From JAGOPO01 sp035524755 (GTDB lineage Bacteria; Patescibacteriota; Minisyncoccia; 2-02-FULL-40-12; GWA2-44-9): a stretch of DNA of 21,654 bases. Shown here one piece after another: positions 1-6,179 of the stretch. Each line of letters begins with the position of its first letter. The first letter of the stretch is position 1. Location: the NCBI GenBank assembly GCA_035524755.1, contig DATKOD010000026.1:1-21654 (forward strand), in the 5' to 3' direction. The notes under the pieces are model-generated. The model was given only the letters and a program-made list of their open reading frames with translations. It did not search any database and had not been told where the DNA came from. The translations under genes were made by a program, and so were the position numbers.

Positions 1-239
1 TCGACCCCCACTTCGCCGATGCGACGACGCCCCTGACCGCCGAGCAGAAGCGCTTCCTCCGGCCGGTCGTCGCGAAGCGCATTTCCGAGCTCTGCGCCCC
101 GTTGGCAGACCCCGACGACAGCACGGATCAGCGCGCGGTCCAGATGCGTCTCGACCGGCTGATCGCGCACGCGGAAACCTGCGGACGGGCCAAAGAGATC
201 GCCGTCCAAGAGGGACTCTCGCCTGCCGAGAAGCAGTAG
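1..239 (+). CDS. 3' end of an unrecognised protein
   Basis: An open frame runs from the window edge to a TAG at 237-239 and encodes the last 78 residues of a protein that begins outside the window. The visible part is charged and probably helical, with two cysteines and no obvious membrane segment; it ends in SPAEKQ. No known family is recognised. A rho-independent terminator follows 7 bases after the stop, so this is probably the last gene of its transcript and not part of the rpsO unit. Reality as a gene rests on the uninterrupted frame, GC-rich codon use like the neighbours, and the terminator placed just behind it. Confidence 0.6.
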   Translation, partial: DPHFADATTPLTAEQKRFLRPVVAKRISELCAPLADPDDSTDQRAVQMRLDRLIAHAETCGRAKEIAVQEGLSPAEKQ

Positions 240-246
240 CTGCCAT

Positions 247-278
247 CCCCCGGCGCACCGTCGTCGGGGGCTTTTCTT
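247..278 (+). terminator. Rho-independent terminator after the first gene
   Basis: A GC stem (CCCCCG at 247-252 with CGGGGG at 265-270) encloses a 12-nt loop and is followed directly by a T-rich tail, CTTTTCTT. It separates the truncated first gene from rpsO. Confidence 0.8.
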
Positions 279-300
279 ATCCACAAAAGTGTGATATGGT
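272..300 (+). promoter_or_regulatory. Possible rpsO promoter, weak match
   Basis: TTTTCT (272-277), a 17-bp gap and TATGGT (295-300), with TG one base upstream of the -10 (extended -10). It would give an rpsO leader of about 50 nt. The -35 overlaps the terminator T-run and is poor. A perfect DnaA box, TTATCCACA (277-285), lies in the spacer. Confidence 0.3.
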
Positions 301-310
301 GTAAACCTAA

Positions 311-346
311 TGACGGATGTTCGGTCCCGGTAGGGCACTGGACATC
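311..346 (+). promoter_or_regulatory. Foldable rpsO leader, possible S15 autoregulatory element
   Basis: In the leader, GATGT (316-320) can pair with ACATC (342-346), and inside it CCC (326-328) can pair with GGG (333-335) around a GGTA loop. S15 autoregulates through structured leaders in several bacteria, each with a different fold. Only the pairing is seen here; binding by S15 is inferred. No convincing Shine-Dalgarno precedes the rpsO ATG. Confidence 0.25.
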
Positions 347-359
347 TCGTGACCATTCC

Positions 360-626
360 ATGCTGACGCAGAAACAGAAAACGAAGTTGTTGGAGGAGCA
401 CCGTATCCATGCAACGGACACCGGTTCCCCTGAAAGCCAGGTCGCACTGTTCTCGAAAGAGATCGACGTCCTGACGAAGCATCTGAAGAAGCACACCAAG
501 GACAACAGCTCGCGCATCGGTCTTTTGAAGATGGTCGCCAAGCGGCGCCGACTCCTCGAATACCTGAAGCGCACCGATGAGAAGCGTTACGACAAGCTGG
601 TCGCGAAACTCGGTCTCAAGAAGTAA
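360..626 (+). CDS. rpsO: 30S ribosomal protein S15
   Basis: Encodes 88 residues, the normal length for S15, a primary binder of the 16S rRNA central domain in small-subunit assembly. Family hallmarks are visible in order: the N-terminal MLTQKQKTKLLEEH helix, DTGSPESQVALFSKEID, LTKHLKKHTKDNSSRIGLLKMVAKRRRLLEYLK and the basic C-terminus. The frame is open upstream to 291, but those extra residues have no S15 similarity and the ATG at 360 gives the canonical N-terminus, so 360 is chosen. It is the first gene of the unit, 2 bp before the NYN gene. In many bacteria rpsO is directly followed by pnp; here two genes sit between them. Confidence 0.97.
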   Translation: MLTQKQKTKLLEEHRIHATDTGSPESQVALFSKEIDVLTKHLKKHTKDNSSRIGLLKMVAKRRRLLEYLKRTDEKRYDKLVAKLGLKK

Positions 627-628
627 GC

Positions 629-1186
629 ATGCCCGACAAATCAACCATCAAACCGCGTCCGAACCACCGCGTGGGTGTGTTCGTCGATATGCAGAACCTG
701 TACCACTCCGCCAAAAACCTCTACGGAGCGCGGGTGAATTTCGGTGAACTCCTCAAACTGGCCGTACAGGGCCGGCAGGTCGTGCGCGCGCTCGTGTACG
801 TCGTCAAAGGAGGCGAATCCGAAGAAGAGAAGGCGTTCTTCGATGCACTGGAGAAATCCGGCCTCGAACTGAAAATGAAGGACCTTCAAGTGTTCGCCGG
901 GGGCGCCAAGAAGGCGGACTGGGACGTGGGCATGGCGGTTGACGTCATCTCCATGGCCAAGCAGCTGGACGTCGTGGTGCTCGCTACCGGCGACGGCGAC
1001 TTCGTACCGCTCGTGGACTACCTGCAGCACAACGGCATCATCGTGGAAGCCATCAGTTTCGGACGCTCCACGTCCATGAAGCTCAAAGAGGCGGTCAATA
1101 ATTTCATCGACCTGGACGAGCACAAGAAAGAAGCACTGATGCGCATCCCGCAGCGCCGCGCGCCGCGCGCACCGAAGAAATCGTGA
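629..1186 (+). CDS. NYN-domain (LabA-like, PIN-fold) putative RNase
   Basis: This 185-residue protein is a single NYN domain, a PIN-like nuclease fold found in LabA/DUF88 proteins and many predicted RNases. The acidic site is intact: D20 in VFVDMQN (15-23 region), D97 and D99 in KADWDVGMAVD, D105, and D122/D124 in the TGDGDF motif (120-125). The tail after about residue 170 is short and basic (RRAPRAPKKS), suggesting nucleic-acid contact. It starts 2 bp after the rpsO stop, so it is almost certainly cotranscribed with rpsO, and it lies upstream of pnp; an RNA-processing role is inferred from that context. The family call is firm; substrate and activity are unknown. Confidence 0.9.
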   Translation: MPDKSTIKPRPNHRVGVFVDMQNLYHSAKNLYGARVNFGELLKLAVQGRQVVRALVYVVKGGESEEEKAFFDALEKSGLELKMKDLQVFAGGAKKADWDVGMAVDVISMAKQLDVVVLATGDGDFVPLVDYLQHNGIIVEAISFGRSTSMKLKEAVNNFIDLDEHKKEALMRIPQRRAPRAPKKS

Positions 1187-1192
1187 TATAAT
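1184..1192 (+). promoter_or_regulatory. Extended -10 promoter for the gene at 1199
   Basis: TGATATAAT: a perfect TATAAT (1187-1192) with TG one base upstream, overlapping the stop codon of the NYN gene. No -35 is apparent, as is common for extended -10 promoters. Only 6 nt separate the -10 from the ATG at 1199, so the transcript would be leaderless or nearly so. Confidence 0.65.
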
Positions 1193-1198
1193 CCGGAC

Positions 1199-1834
1199 AT
1201 GGACACACCAACCACACCGCCACCCGTACCAATGCCGCCCGCACCGATCACCCCGTTGGGTGCGAAGACTCCGCATGCACATCCGGCGCTGTACGGATTC
1301 ATCACGGGACTCGTCCTCCTTATCCTCATCGGAGGGTATCTCGTCGCCGCTGATTTGAACGGCTACTGGCCGTACAGCCCCACGATGAACCCTGAGGAGG
1401 CACCGTTCTTGACCGCGAGTCCGACACCGGTACCGGCGGTCACTGAGTACACGAACACGACCTATGGGTTCTCCATCCCTCTGCCCGCCGACTGGCAAGG
1501 CTACACGGTCATCACGCTTCAGTGGGACGGTACCGACGTGGCGACAGGAAACGTCGTCGAGCATGGTCCGAAAATCGTCCTGAGAAACCCTAAGTGGACC
1601 GCAGCCGCGCCGTACGAAGACATGCCTATATTGGTCTTCACGCCTGCACAGTGGACCAAAGTGCAAGCCGAAACGCTGTCATTGGGCGCCGCCCCTATCG
1701 GCCCTTCGTTGTTGGGTCAGAATTCGCAGTACATCCTGGCGCTCCCGGCCCGATACAACTTCGACTATTCGACTGGCTTCCAAGAGGTGGATGCGATCAT
1801 CCACACGCTCACCGCATTCGAGCCTACGAAGTAG
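1199..1834 (+). CDS. Membrane-anchored protein with PsbP-like outer domain
   Basis: A 211-residue protein of unknown function. It has a proline-rich N-terminus (about 1-28, with PPPVPMPPAP), one hydrophobic segment (about 29-51), a TASPTPVPA linker, and a soluble domain starting at the YTNTTYGFSIPLPADW motif. An aromatic-x-F-x-x-P-x-x-W start of this kind is typical of small PsbP-like surface domains; the minus-strand gene at 4195-4686 has the same motif and a matching end (HTLTAF versus HSFTFT), so the two may be distant paralogues. No catalytic residues are evident. The start is supported by the TATAAT 6 nt upstream; no Shine-Dalgarno is present. It probably sits in the cytoplasmic membrane with the domain outside. 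Confidence 0.85.
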   Translation: MDTPTTPPPVPMPPAPITPLGAKTPHAHPALYGFITGLVLLILIGGYLVAADLNGYWPYSPTMNPEEAPFLTASPTPVPAVTEYTNTTYGFSIPLPADWQGYTVITLQWDGTDVATGNVVEHGPKIVLRNPKWTAAAPYEDMPILVFTPAQWTKVQAETLSLGAAPIGPSLLGQNSQYILALPARYNFDYSTGFQEVDAIIHTLTAFEPTK

Positions 1835-1864
1835 GCGCTGGCGTTCTGCCGGCTTTCGTGCCAT

Positions 1865-1897
1865 ACTACACCGCGTAAATTCACAACGCGGTGTAGT
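1865..1897 (+). promoter_or_regulatory. Strong 11-bp hairpin in the pnp leader region
   Basis: ACTACACCGCG (1865-1875) is the exact reverse complement of CGCGGTGTAGT (1887-1897), with an 11-nt AT-rich loop. No T-run follows, so it is not a typical terminator. It lies about 90 bp before pnp. In E. coli the pnp leader hairpin is cut by RNase III and mediates PNPase autocontrol; a similar role is inferred. A palindromic operator is the alternative. Confidence 0.55.
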
Positions 1898-1989
1898 GCT
1901 GTAGAAGAAGTTCAATCTAGATCCGAGCGCCTTACGGGACGCTGTGACTTAGAGTGAACTCCTGAGGAGCGCCGCACCGACATATCAGC

Positions 1990-4149
1990 ATGACAGAGAA
2001 GGTGTATGGCGCCGAATTCGCGGGGAAACCGCTCGTCGTCAAGTTAGGCAAACTGGCCCAGCAAGCCAGCGGTTCGGTATTGGTGCAGTACGGCGAGACT
2101 TCGGTCCTTGCAACGGTGGTGCGGGGCAAGCCGACGACCCGGGATTATTTCCCGTTGTCCGTGGAGTTCGAGGAAAAGTATTACGCAGCGGGCAAGATCA
2201 AGGGATCCAAGTGGATCAAACGCGAAGGACGGCCGTCAGAAGAGGCGGTGCTTTCGGCGCGCGTCATCGACCGCTCCATCCGTCCGCGGTTCGACCATAA
2301 CATCCGCAACGAAGTGCAGTGCGTCGCGACCATCCTGTCGTTCGACGCGGTCAACGACGCCGACATGCCGTCGCTGTTCGCGGTGTCCCTGGCGCTCATG
2401 GTGTCCGATATCCCCTACGCGGGTCCGGTATCCAGCGTCCGCGTCGGCTACGTGGACGGGAAATACATCATCAACCCGACCTACAAAGAACGCGCGGTCA
2501 GTTCGCTGGACGTGGTCGTCTCGGGTACGACCAGCCGCATCAACATGATCGAAGCCGGTGCGAACATCGTCTCCGAGGACATCGTCGCCGGCGCGATCGA
2601 AGAAGGGTTCAAGGCGCTCCAGGAGCTCAACGCCCTACAGACGAAGATCGCCAAAGAAGTCGGCGCGACCAAAGTGGAACTGGACGTGATGAAGCGCGAC
2701 GAAGCGTTGGCTGAGCGCGTCAGTTCGCTGGCGACGCCCCGCCTTGAGGTGTGCCTCTACACCCCGGGCAAAGCCGCGTACTACTCGGGCCTGGCGAAGG
2801 CGAAGGAGGAAACGATGGCGGAACTCGCCGCGATATACGCCGAAGATCCCGAGAAGGACAAGAAGATGCAGCAGGCGGACTCGCTGTTCGAGGAAGAGAT
2901 CGACCGCATCGTCCACAAGAACATCCTGTCGGACGAGAAACGACCGGACGGCCGCAAGATCGACCAACTGCGGCACCTCACGGCCGAAGTCGGCATCATC
3001 CCCCACACGCACGGAAACGGGCTGTTCGACCGCGGTGAGACACAGGCGCTCAGCGTCCTCACCCTGGCCGCACCGGGACTCGAGCAGTGGATGGAGACGA
3101 TGGAAATCGACCTGACCAAGAAGGGATTCATGCACCACTACAACTTCCCGCCATTTTCGGTCGGTGAGACCGGGCGCATCGGTGCGCCGGGCCGCCGCGA
3201 GATCGGTCACGGAGCGCTGGCGGAGCGTGCGCTCATCCCCATCATTCCGTCACGCGACACGTTCCCCTACACCATCCGTATCGTCTCCGAAATCCTCGGT
3301 TCCAACGGTTCCAGCTCCATGGCATCGGTGTGCGGCTCGTCGCTCGCGCTCATGGACGGCGGCGTGCCAATCAAGGCCCCTGCAGCAGGTATCGCGATGG
3401 GATTGATGTCCGACGATAAGGGAAACTACAAGATCCTCACCGATATCCAAGGACCCGAGGACCACCACGGCGACATGGACATGAAGGTGGCCGGCACCCG
3501 CGAGGGCGTCACTGCGATGCAGATGGATGTGAAAGTGGAAGGCATCACCCCGCAGATCGTCCGCGAGACGCTCGTGCAGGCAAAGAAAGCGCGTATGGAG
3601 ATTCTGGATGTGCTCGCCGGCGCCATCGCCGGGCCGCGCGCAGAGCTGTCCCCCATCGCACCGCGCGTCCACCTGATGAAAGTCGCGACCGACAAGATCG
3701 GCCTCATCATCGGTTCCGGCGGGAAAACCATCAATGGCATCATCGAAGAAACCGGCGCGACCATCGACATCGAGGACGACGGCACGGTGTTCATCACCTG
3801 CGGCAACCCTGAAGGCATGAAGAAAGCCATCGAGCGCATCGATCAGCTCACCTACGAGCCCAAGCCGGGCGATGAGATGGACGGCACCGTGGTCTCCATC
3901 AAGGACTTCGGCGCATTCGTGGAAATCGCACCGGGCCGCGACGGCATGGTCCACGTCTCCGAAATCTCCAACGAACGCATCGCGCACCCCGCGGACGTGC
4001 TCAAGGAAGGTCAGAAGGTCCACGTCTGGGTCAAATCCACGACGCCGGACGGCAAGATATCGCTCTCCATGGTCGGTCCGAACGGCAAGCAGCATGCGAT
4101 GGGCGACCGACCGCCCCGCACCGGCTTCCGCGGCCCCCGCCGCGAATAG
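1990..4149 (+). CDS. pnp: Polyribonucleotide nucleotidyltransferase (PNPase)
   Basis: The 719-residue protein is a full-length PNPase (E. coli 711), the trimeric 3'-5' phosphorolytic exoribonuclease of mRNA decay. The order is RNase PH-like core 1 (about 10-140), helical linker (about 240-310), catalytic RNase PH-like core 2 (about 320-550), KH domain with a GSGG loop (575-578) and S1 domain (about 627-700). Core 2 keeps GRREIGHG and the catalytic set D491, D497 and K499 in EDHHGDMDMK, matching E. coli D486, D492 and K494. The ATG gives the usual short N-terminus; a GAGGAG lies 20 nt upstream, too far for a normal Shine-Dalgarno, and CTCC/GGAG could pair over it. A strong terminator begins 3 bp after the stop. 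Confidence 0.98.
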   Translation: MTEKVYGAEFAGKPLVVKLGKLAQQASGSVLVQYGETSVLATVVRGKPTTRDYFPLSVEFEEKYYAAGKIKGSKWIKREGRPSEEAVLSARVIDRSIRPRFDHNIRNEVQCVATILSFDAVNDADMPSLFAVSLALMVSDIPYAGPVSSVRVGYVDGKYIINPTYKERAVSSLDVVVSGTTSRINMIEAGANIVSEDIVAGAIEEGFKALQELNALQTKIAKEVGATKVELDVMKRDEALAERVSSLATPRLEVCLYTPGKAAYYSGLAKAKEETMAELAAIYAEDPEKDKKMQQADSLFEEEIDRIVHKNILSDEKRPDGRKIDQLRHLTAEVGIIPHTHGNGLFDRGETQALSVLTLAAPGLEQWMETMEIDLTKKGFMHHYNFPPFSVGETGRIGAPGRREIGHGALAERALIPIIPSRDTFPYTIRIVSEILGSNGSSSMASVCGSSLALMDGGVPIKAPAAGIAMGLMSDDKGNYKILTDIQGPEDHHGDMDMKVAGTREGVTAMQMDVKVEGITPQIVRETLVQAKKARMEILDVLAGAIAGPRAELSPIAPRVHLMKVATDKIGLIIGSGGKTINGIIEETGATIDIEDDGTVFITCGNPEGMKKAIERIDQLTYEPKPGDEMDGTVVSIKDFGAFVEIAPGRDGMVHVSEISNERIAHPADVLKEGQKVHVWVKSTTPDGKISLSMVGPNGKQHAMGDRPPRTGFRGPRRE

Positions 4150-4152
4150 CAG

Positions 4153-4188
4153 CATCAGAAAACCGCCCACCGGGGCGGTTTTCTGATG
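4153..4188. terminator. 16-bp bidirectional terminator between pnp and the minus-strand gene
   Basis: CATCAGAAAACCGCCC (4153-4168) pairs perfectly with 4173-4188 around an ACCG loop. Each arm carries a four-base A or T run, so it can end transcription from pnp (stop at 4149) and from the convergent gene (stop at 4195). Confidence 0.92.
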
Positions 4189-4194
4189 GACCGA

Positions 4195-4686
4195 CTACTT
4201 GGTGAACGTGAAGGAATGCGCCAAGGCGTCCAAGGAAGCGATATCTCCGGCATTGTCGCTGTTGATGTAGATATTGATGATCTGGCCATCTTTCTGCAGT
4301 AGGTACGATATGCCCTCGGTGCCGACACTGGAAACATGGGCTCGAATTCCGGTCAGGCCCGCGATGGTGACGTTCTGAATATCGGAATATTGCGCTTCTA
4401 CACCGGCCATGAACTGCTCGGTGTTTCCGGTAAAATCACGGATTTCGATTCCCCCGGGGCCGCTTGTAGCTGATGCTCCGGTGCCGAAGAGAGTATCCCT
4501 TGCGGAATAGGAATTCTCGACAGCATTCCACGCTGACGGATACTGGAAACTGTATCCGCCAACACCGTTCGTGAACGTTTTCAATCCGACGGGCGAACTG
4601 AACGGCCACATACCACGTTGATGAGCGAGTACGCCATAGATCGCCAGCAGTGCCACGGCCATCAAGATACCGATCCTGCGCTTCAT
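4195..4686 (-). CDS. Small membrane-anchored protein with PsbP-like outer domain
   Basis: A 163-residue protein of unknown function starting MKRRIGILMAVALLAIYGV: two basic residues then a hydrophobic segment (about 5-22), an uncleaved anchor or signal peptide. The rest is a soluble outer domain beginning with GGYSFQYPSAWNAVEN, the same kind of Y-x-F-x-x-P-x-x-W start seen in the protein at 1199-1834, and ending ALAHSFTFTK. The frame is open to an upstream ATG at 4740, but the promoter -10 (4693-4698) lies inside that extension, so the internal ATG at 4686 is preferred and its mRNA would be leaderless. It converges on pnp across a shared terminator and diverges from the gene at 4766. Confidence 0.82.
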   Translation of the reverse strand: MKRRIGILMAVALLAIYGVLAHQRGMWPFSSPVGLKTFTNGVGGYSFQYPSAWNAVENSYSARDTLFGTGASATSGPGGIEIRDFTGNTEQFMAGVEAQYSDIQNVTIAGLTGIRAHVSSVGTEGISYLLQKDGQIINIYINSDNAGDIASLDALAHSFTFTK

Positions 4687-4692
4687 ATCGAC

Positions 4693-4722
4693 ATCATACA
4701 CGCCGTTCGTATTTGTTGCCAA
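4693..4722 (-). promoter_or_regulatory. Promoter for the 4195-4686 gene
   Basis: On the minus strand TTGGCA (4722-4717), an 18-bp gap, then TATGAT (4698-4693): close to the sigma-70-type consensus. The -10 is 6 nt from the ATG, predicting a leaderless mRNA with the same geometry as at 1199 and 6420. Confidence 0.7.
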
Positions 4723-4740
4723 ACGAATCGGGAGTATCAT
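4712..4740 (+). promoter_or_regulatory. Possible rightward promoter for the gene at 4766
   Basis: TTTGTT (4712-4717), a 17-bp gap and TATCAT (4735-4740). It overlaps the leftward promoter, so the two would compete. The -35 is poor, hence the low confidence. Confidence 0.35.
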
Positions 4741-4768
4741 GGAGACATACTACTAACTGTTCTCCATG
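4738..4768 (+). promoter_or_regulatory. Inverted repeat overlapping the start codon of the 4766 gene
   Basis: CATGGAGA (4738-4745) is the exact reverse complement of TCTCCATG (4761-4768), with a 15-nt loop. The right arm contains the ATG start codon (4766-4768), so if the mRNA includes both arms the start would be paired. It could equally be a DNA operator. Confidence 0.4.
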
Positions 4769-5938
4769 GCTGACCAACCACAATCACCGAATGCCGGTCG
4801 TATCAGTGCGATGCTCCAGGACTTAGCGAACCAACGCAATGCACAACAGGGCACACCACCCCCGACGACCCCCCGACCGATGACGGTTCCTCCGCCGAAT
4901 CTGCCCGTATCCTCCACGCCTGTGACTCCTCCGAAACCGGTACCACCGCCGATGCAGCCACCGGGTGCCGTGATGCCGCCAAAACCGGTGCCGCCTCCCG
5001 CGCCACGTGAAATGCCCGTTGCCATTCCGCCGAAACCGGCTCCCCCGCCGATCGCGCCTCGGCCTATCGTTCCCCCTACGCCGATCGTTCCGCCGCCAGT
5101 TCAACCACCCGCCGCTCCCACTCCTGTAACATCCGAGCTTCGCACGATGTCGGGTGACATCGGCCAAATCCAAGTAGGAAGACCGCCCGTGGGCGTGAGG
5201 CCCGTGGCACCCGTGGCTCCGTCCCCTACACCCGCCGCAGCGCCCATCGTGATACCCGCTGGAACGGGTAGTTCTCACCGTGGTAGGTTGCTGCTCATCA
5301 TCGGTCTCGCGGTCGTCGTTATCATCATCGCAGTGGTCGTACTGACATCGTTGGGAGGTGGCAGTTCAACCGCGACTCCGACTCCATCAACGAGTCCGTC
5401 GCCCACTGCCGCACTGCAAGGAAAGACGCTCAGTTCATATTTCGGACAGGCGTCCGGCACTGATACTACGGCACCGGAAGCTGGTCTGTTCAAGAACATA
5501 GACGAACCCGCAGCGATCACACTGCCCGCGGCTTTGGCATCAGCCGTGGGGAGCGATCGTGTATGGTTGATATTCGGCCAGAATGAGCTGTATGGAAGTT
5601 CCGGACAGCTCCTTACCGCGAGCACCGTAGAATCACGCTCGGTCGCGGTATACTCACTCAACGACGTAACCGCCGCCCAACAGGCGATGCAGGCATGGGA
5701 AACAGCGACTATGACCACCGATCTCGCCGGATTTCTGGGATATGACTCCACACACCCTGCGGCAACGGGTTTTCTAGATGGTACGCATAATCAGGCATCA
5801 GTTCGGTACCTGAACTTCCCCTATCCGGACCACAGTATCGACTGGGGAATCGTGACTGGCTCCAACGGACAAAGCTATCTGGTCATCGCCGGATCCCGAC
5901 AGAGCATGTCGGCGGTCATCGACACACTGGCACAGTGA
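4766..5938 (+). CDS. Proline-rich single-pass membrane protein
   Basis: A 390-residue protein of unknown function. Residues 1-30 are polar; about 31-150 are proline-rich and repetitive, with recurring PPKPVPPP, PPPIAPRP and VPPPVQPP units. One strong membrane segment follows (about 174-197, LLLIIGLAVVVIIIAVVVL), then a short Thr/Ser/Pro linker (TATPTPSTSPSPT) and an outer domain of about 180 residues that ends VIDTLAQ. By the positive-inside rule (HRGR before the segment) the proline-rich head is cytoplasmic. This layout resembles the protein at 1199-1834, though the outer domain is larger and not recognised. No Shine-Dalgarno precedes the ATG. Its last codons overlap the first inverted GTGCCA copy of the neighbouring repeat region. 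Confidence 0.85.
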   Translation: MADQPQSPNAGRISAMLQDLANQRNAQQGTPPPTTPRPMTVPPPNLPVSSTPVTPPKPVPPPMQPPGAVMPPKPVPPPAPREMPVAIPPKPAPPPIAPRPIVPPTPIVPPPVQPPAAPTPVTSELRTMSGDIGQIQVGRPPVGVRPVAPVAPSPTPAAAPIVIPAGTGSSHRGRLLLIIGLAVVVIIIAVVVLTSLGGGSSTATPTPSTSPSPTAALQGKTLSSYFGQASGTDTTAPEAGLFKNIDEPAAITLPAALASAVGSDRVWLIFGQNELYGSSGQLLTASTVESRSVAVYSLNDVTAAQQAMQAWETATMTTDLAGFLGYDSTHPAATGFLDGTHNQASVRYLNFPYPDHSIDWGIVTGSNGQSYLVIAGSRQSMSAVIDTLAQ

Positions 5939-6001
5939 CACCGATTTGGCACTAGTGCCAAAAGTTGTGCCAAAAGTTGTGCCACGGTGACACTTGTGCC
6001 A

Positions 6002-6135
6002 TTATCCACTATTTCATCCACAGATTGGTGCCATTCAAAAGAATGGCACCAATCTTATATAGATTATATGCGGCGCCAATATGTGTTTATGCCATTGTGC
6101 CAAAAGTTGTGCCAATTGGTGACACCTTATCAACA
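6002..6135. other. Candidate origin-like element: DnaA-box-like 9-mers and AT-rich patch
   Basis: Three 9-mers each one mismatch from the DnaA box TTATCCACA lie inside the repeat array: TTATCCACT (6002-6010), TCATCCACA (6014-6022) and TTATCAACA (6127-6135). The first two start 12 bp apart, the same spacing as the GTGCCA repeats. Between them and the third lies an AT-rich patch (about 6052-6091, with CTTATATAGATTATATG) that could unwind easily. Boxes, repeats and an unwinding patch together are typical of origins, but no dnaA, dnaN or rep gene is in the window, so origin function is inference. Confidence 0.4.
6022..6055. repeat. Perfect 15-bp inverted repeat with AAAA loop
   Basis: AGATTGGTGCCATTC (6022-6036) is the exact reverse complement of 6041-6055, with loop AAAA. 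It places one forward and one inverted GTGCCA in the two arms. TATATAG follows, so in RNA it could act as a weak terminator for the gene ending at 5938; in DNA it is part of the repeat array. Confidence 0.75.
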
Positions 6136-6179
6136 CTTGTGCCATTGACGGTGCCAAAGCTTGTGCCAAAATGGTGCCA

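Larger units (their letters stand above)
5928..6179. repeat. Iteron-like GTGCCA repeat array
   Basis: GTGCCA occurs exactly at 5955, 5967, 5979, 5996, 6028, 6097, 6109, 6139, 6151, 6163 and 6174 on the plus strand and inverted (TGGCAC) at 5928, 5947 and 6044; GTGACA or ATGCCA variants lie at 5935, 5987, 6089 and 6119. Many neighbours are exactly 12 bp apart (5955/5967/5979, 6097/6109, 6139/6151/6163), and most copies are preceded by TT or TG. The first inverted and forward pair forms the perfect palindrome TTTGGCACTAGTGCCAAA (5945-5962). The direct, helically spaced copies look like binding sites for a protein that loads side by side, as in iteron origins or cooperative operators. No protein is known to bind it. 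Confidence 0.85.

Noticed and set aside
291..359. N-terminal extension of S15 to the ATG at 291
   Set aside because: The 23 extra residues do not resemble S15 and the ATG at 360 gives the canonical length and start.
641..1666. 341-codon minus-strand frame opposite the NYN gene and the membrane protein
   Set aside because: Arg/His-rich antisense frame typical of high-GC DNA; the plus strand encodes recognisable proteins.
3250..4170. 306-codon minus-strand frame opposite pnp
   Set aside because: Shadow of the conserved catalytic, KH and S1 domains; His/Asp/Gly-rich with no family features.
5947..5952. Sigma-54 promoter (TGGCAC -24 element)
   Set aside because: No TTGC -12 element at the required spacing follows, and the copies lie in both orientations.
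5928..6179. CRISPR array
   Set aside because: The repeated core is only 6-12 bp with spacings of 8-32 bp; there are no uniform repeats and spacers and no cas genes.
5928..6179. DNA uptake signal cluster linked to comM
   Set aside because: Uptake signals are dispersed singly or as terminator pairs, not in helically spaced arrays; no other notable clustering of GTGCCA was seen in the window.
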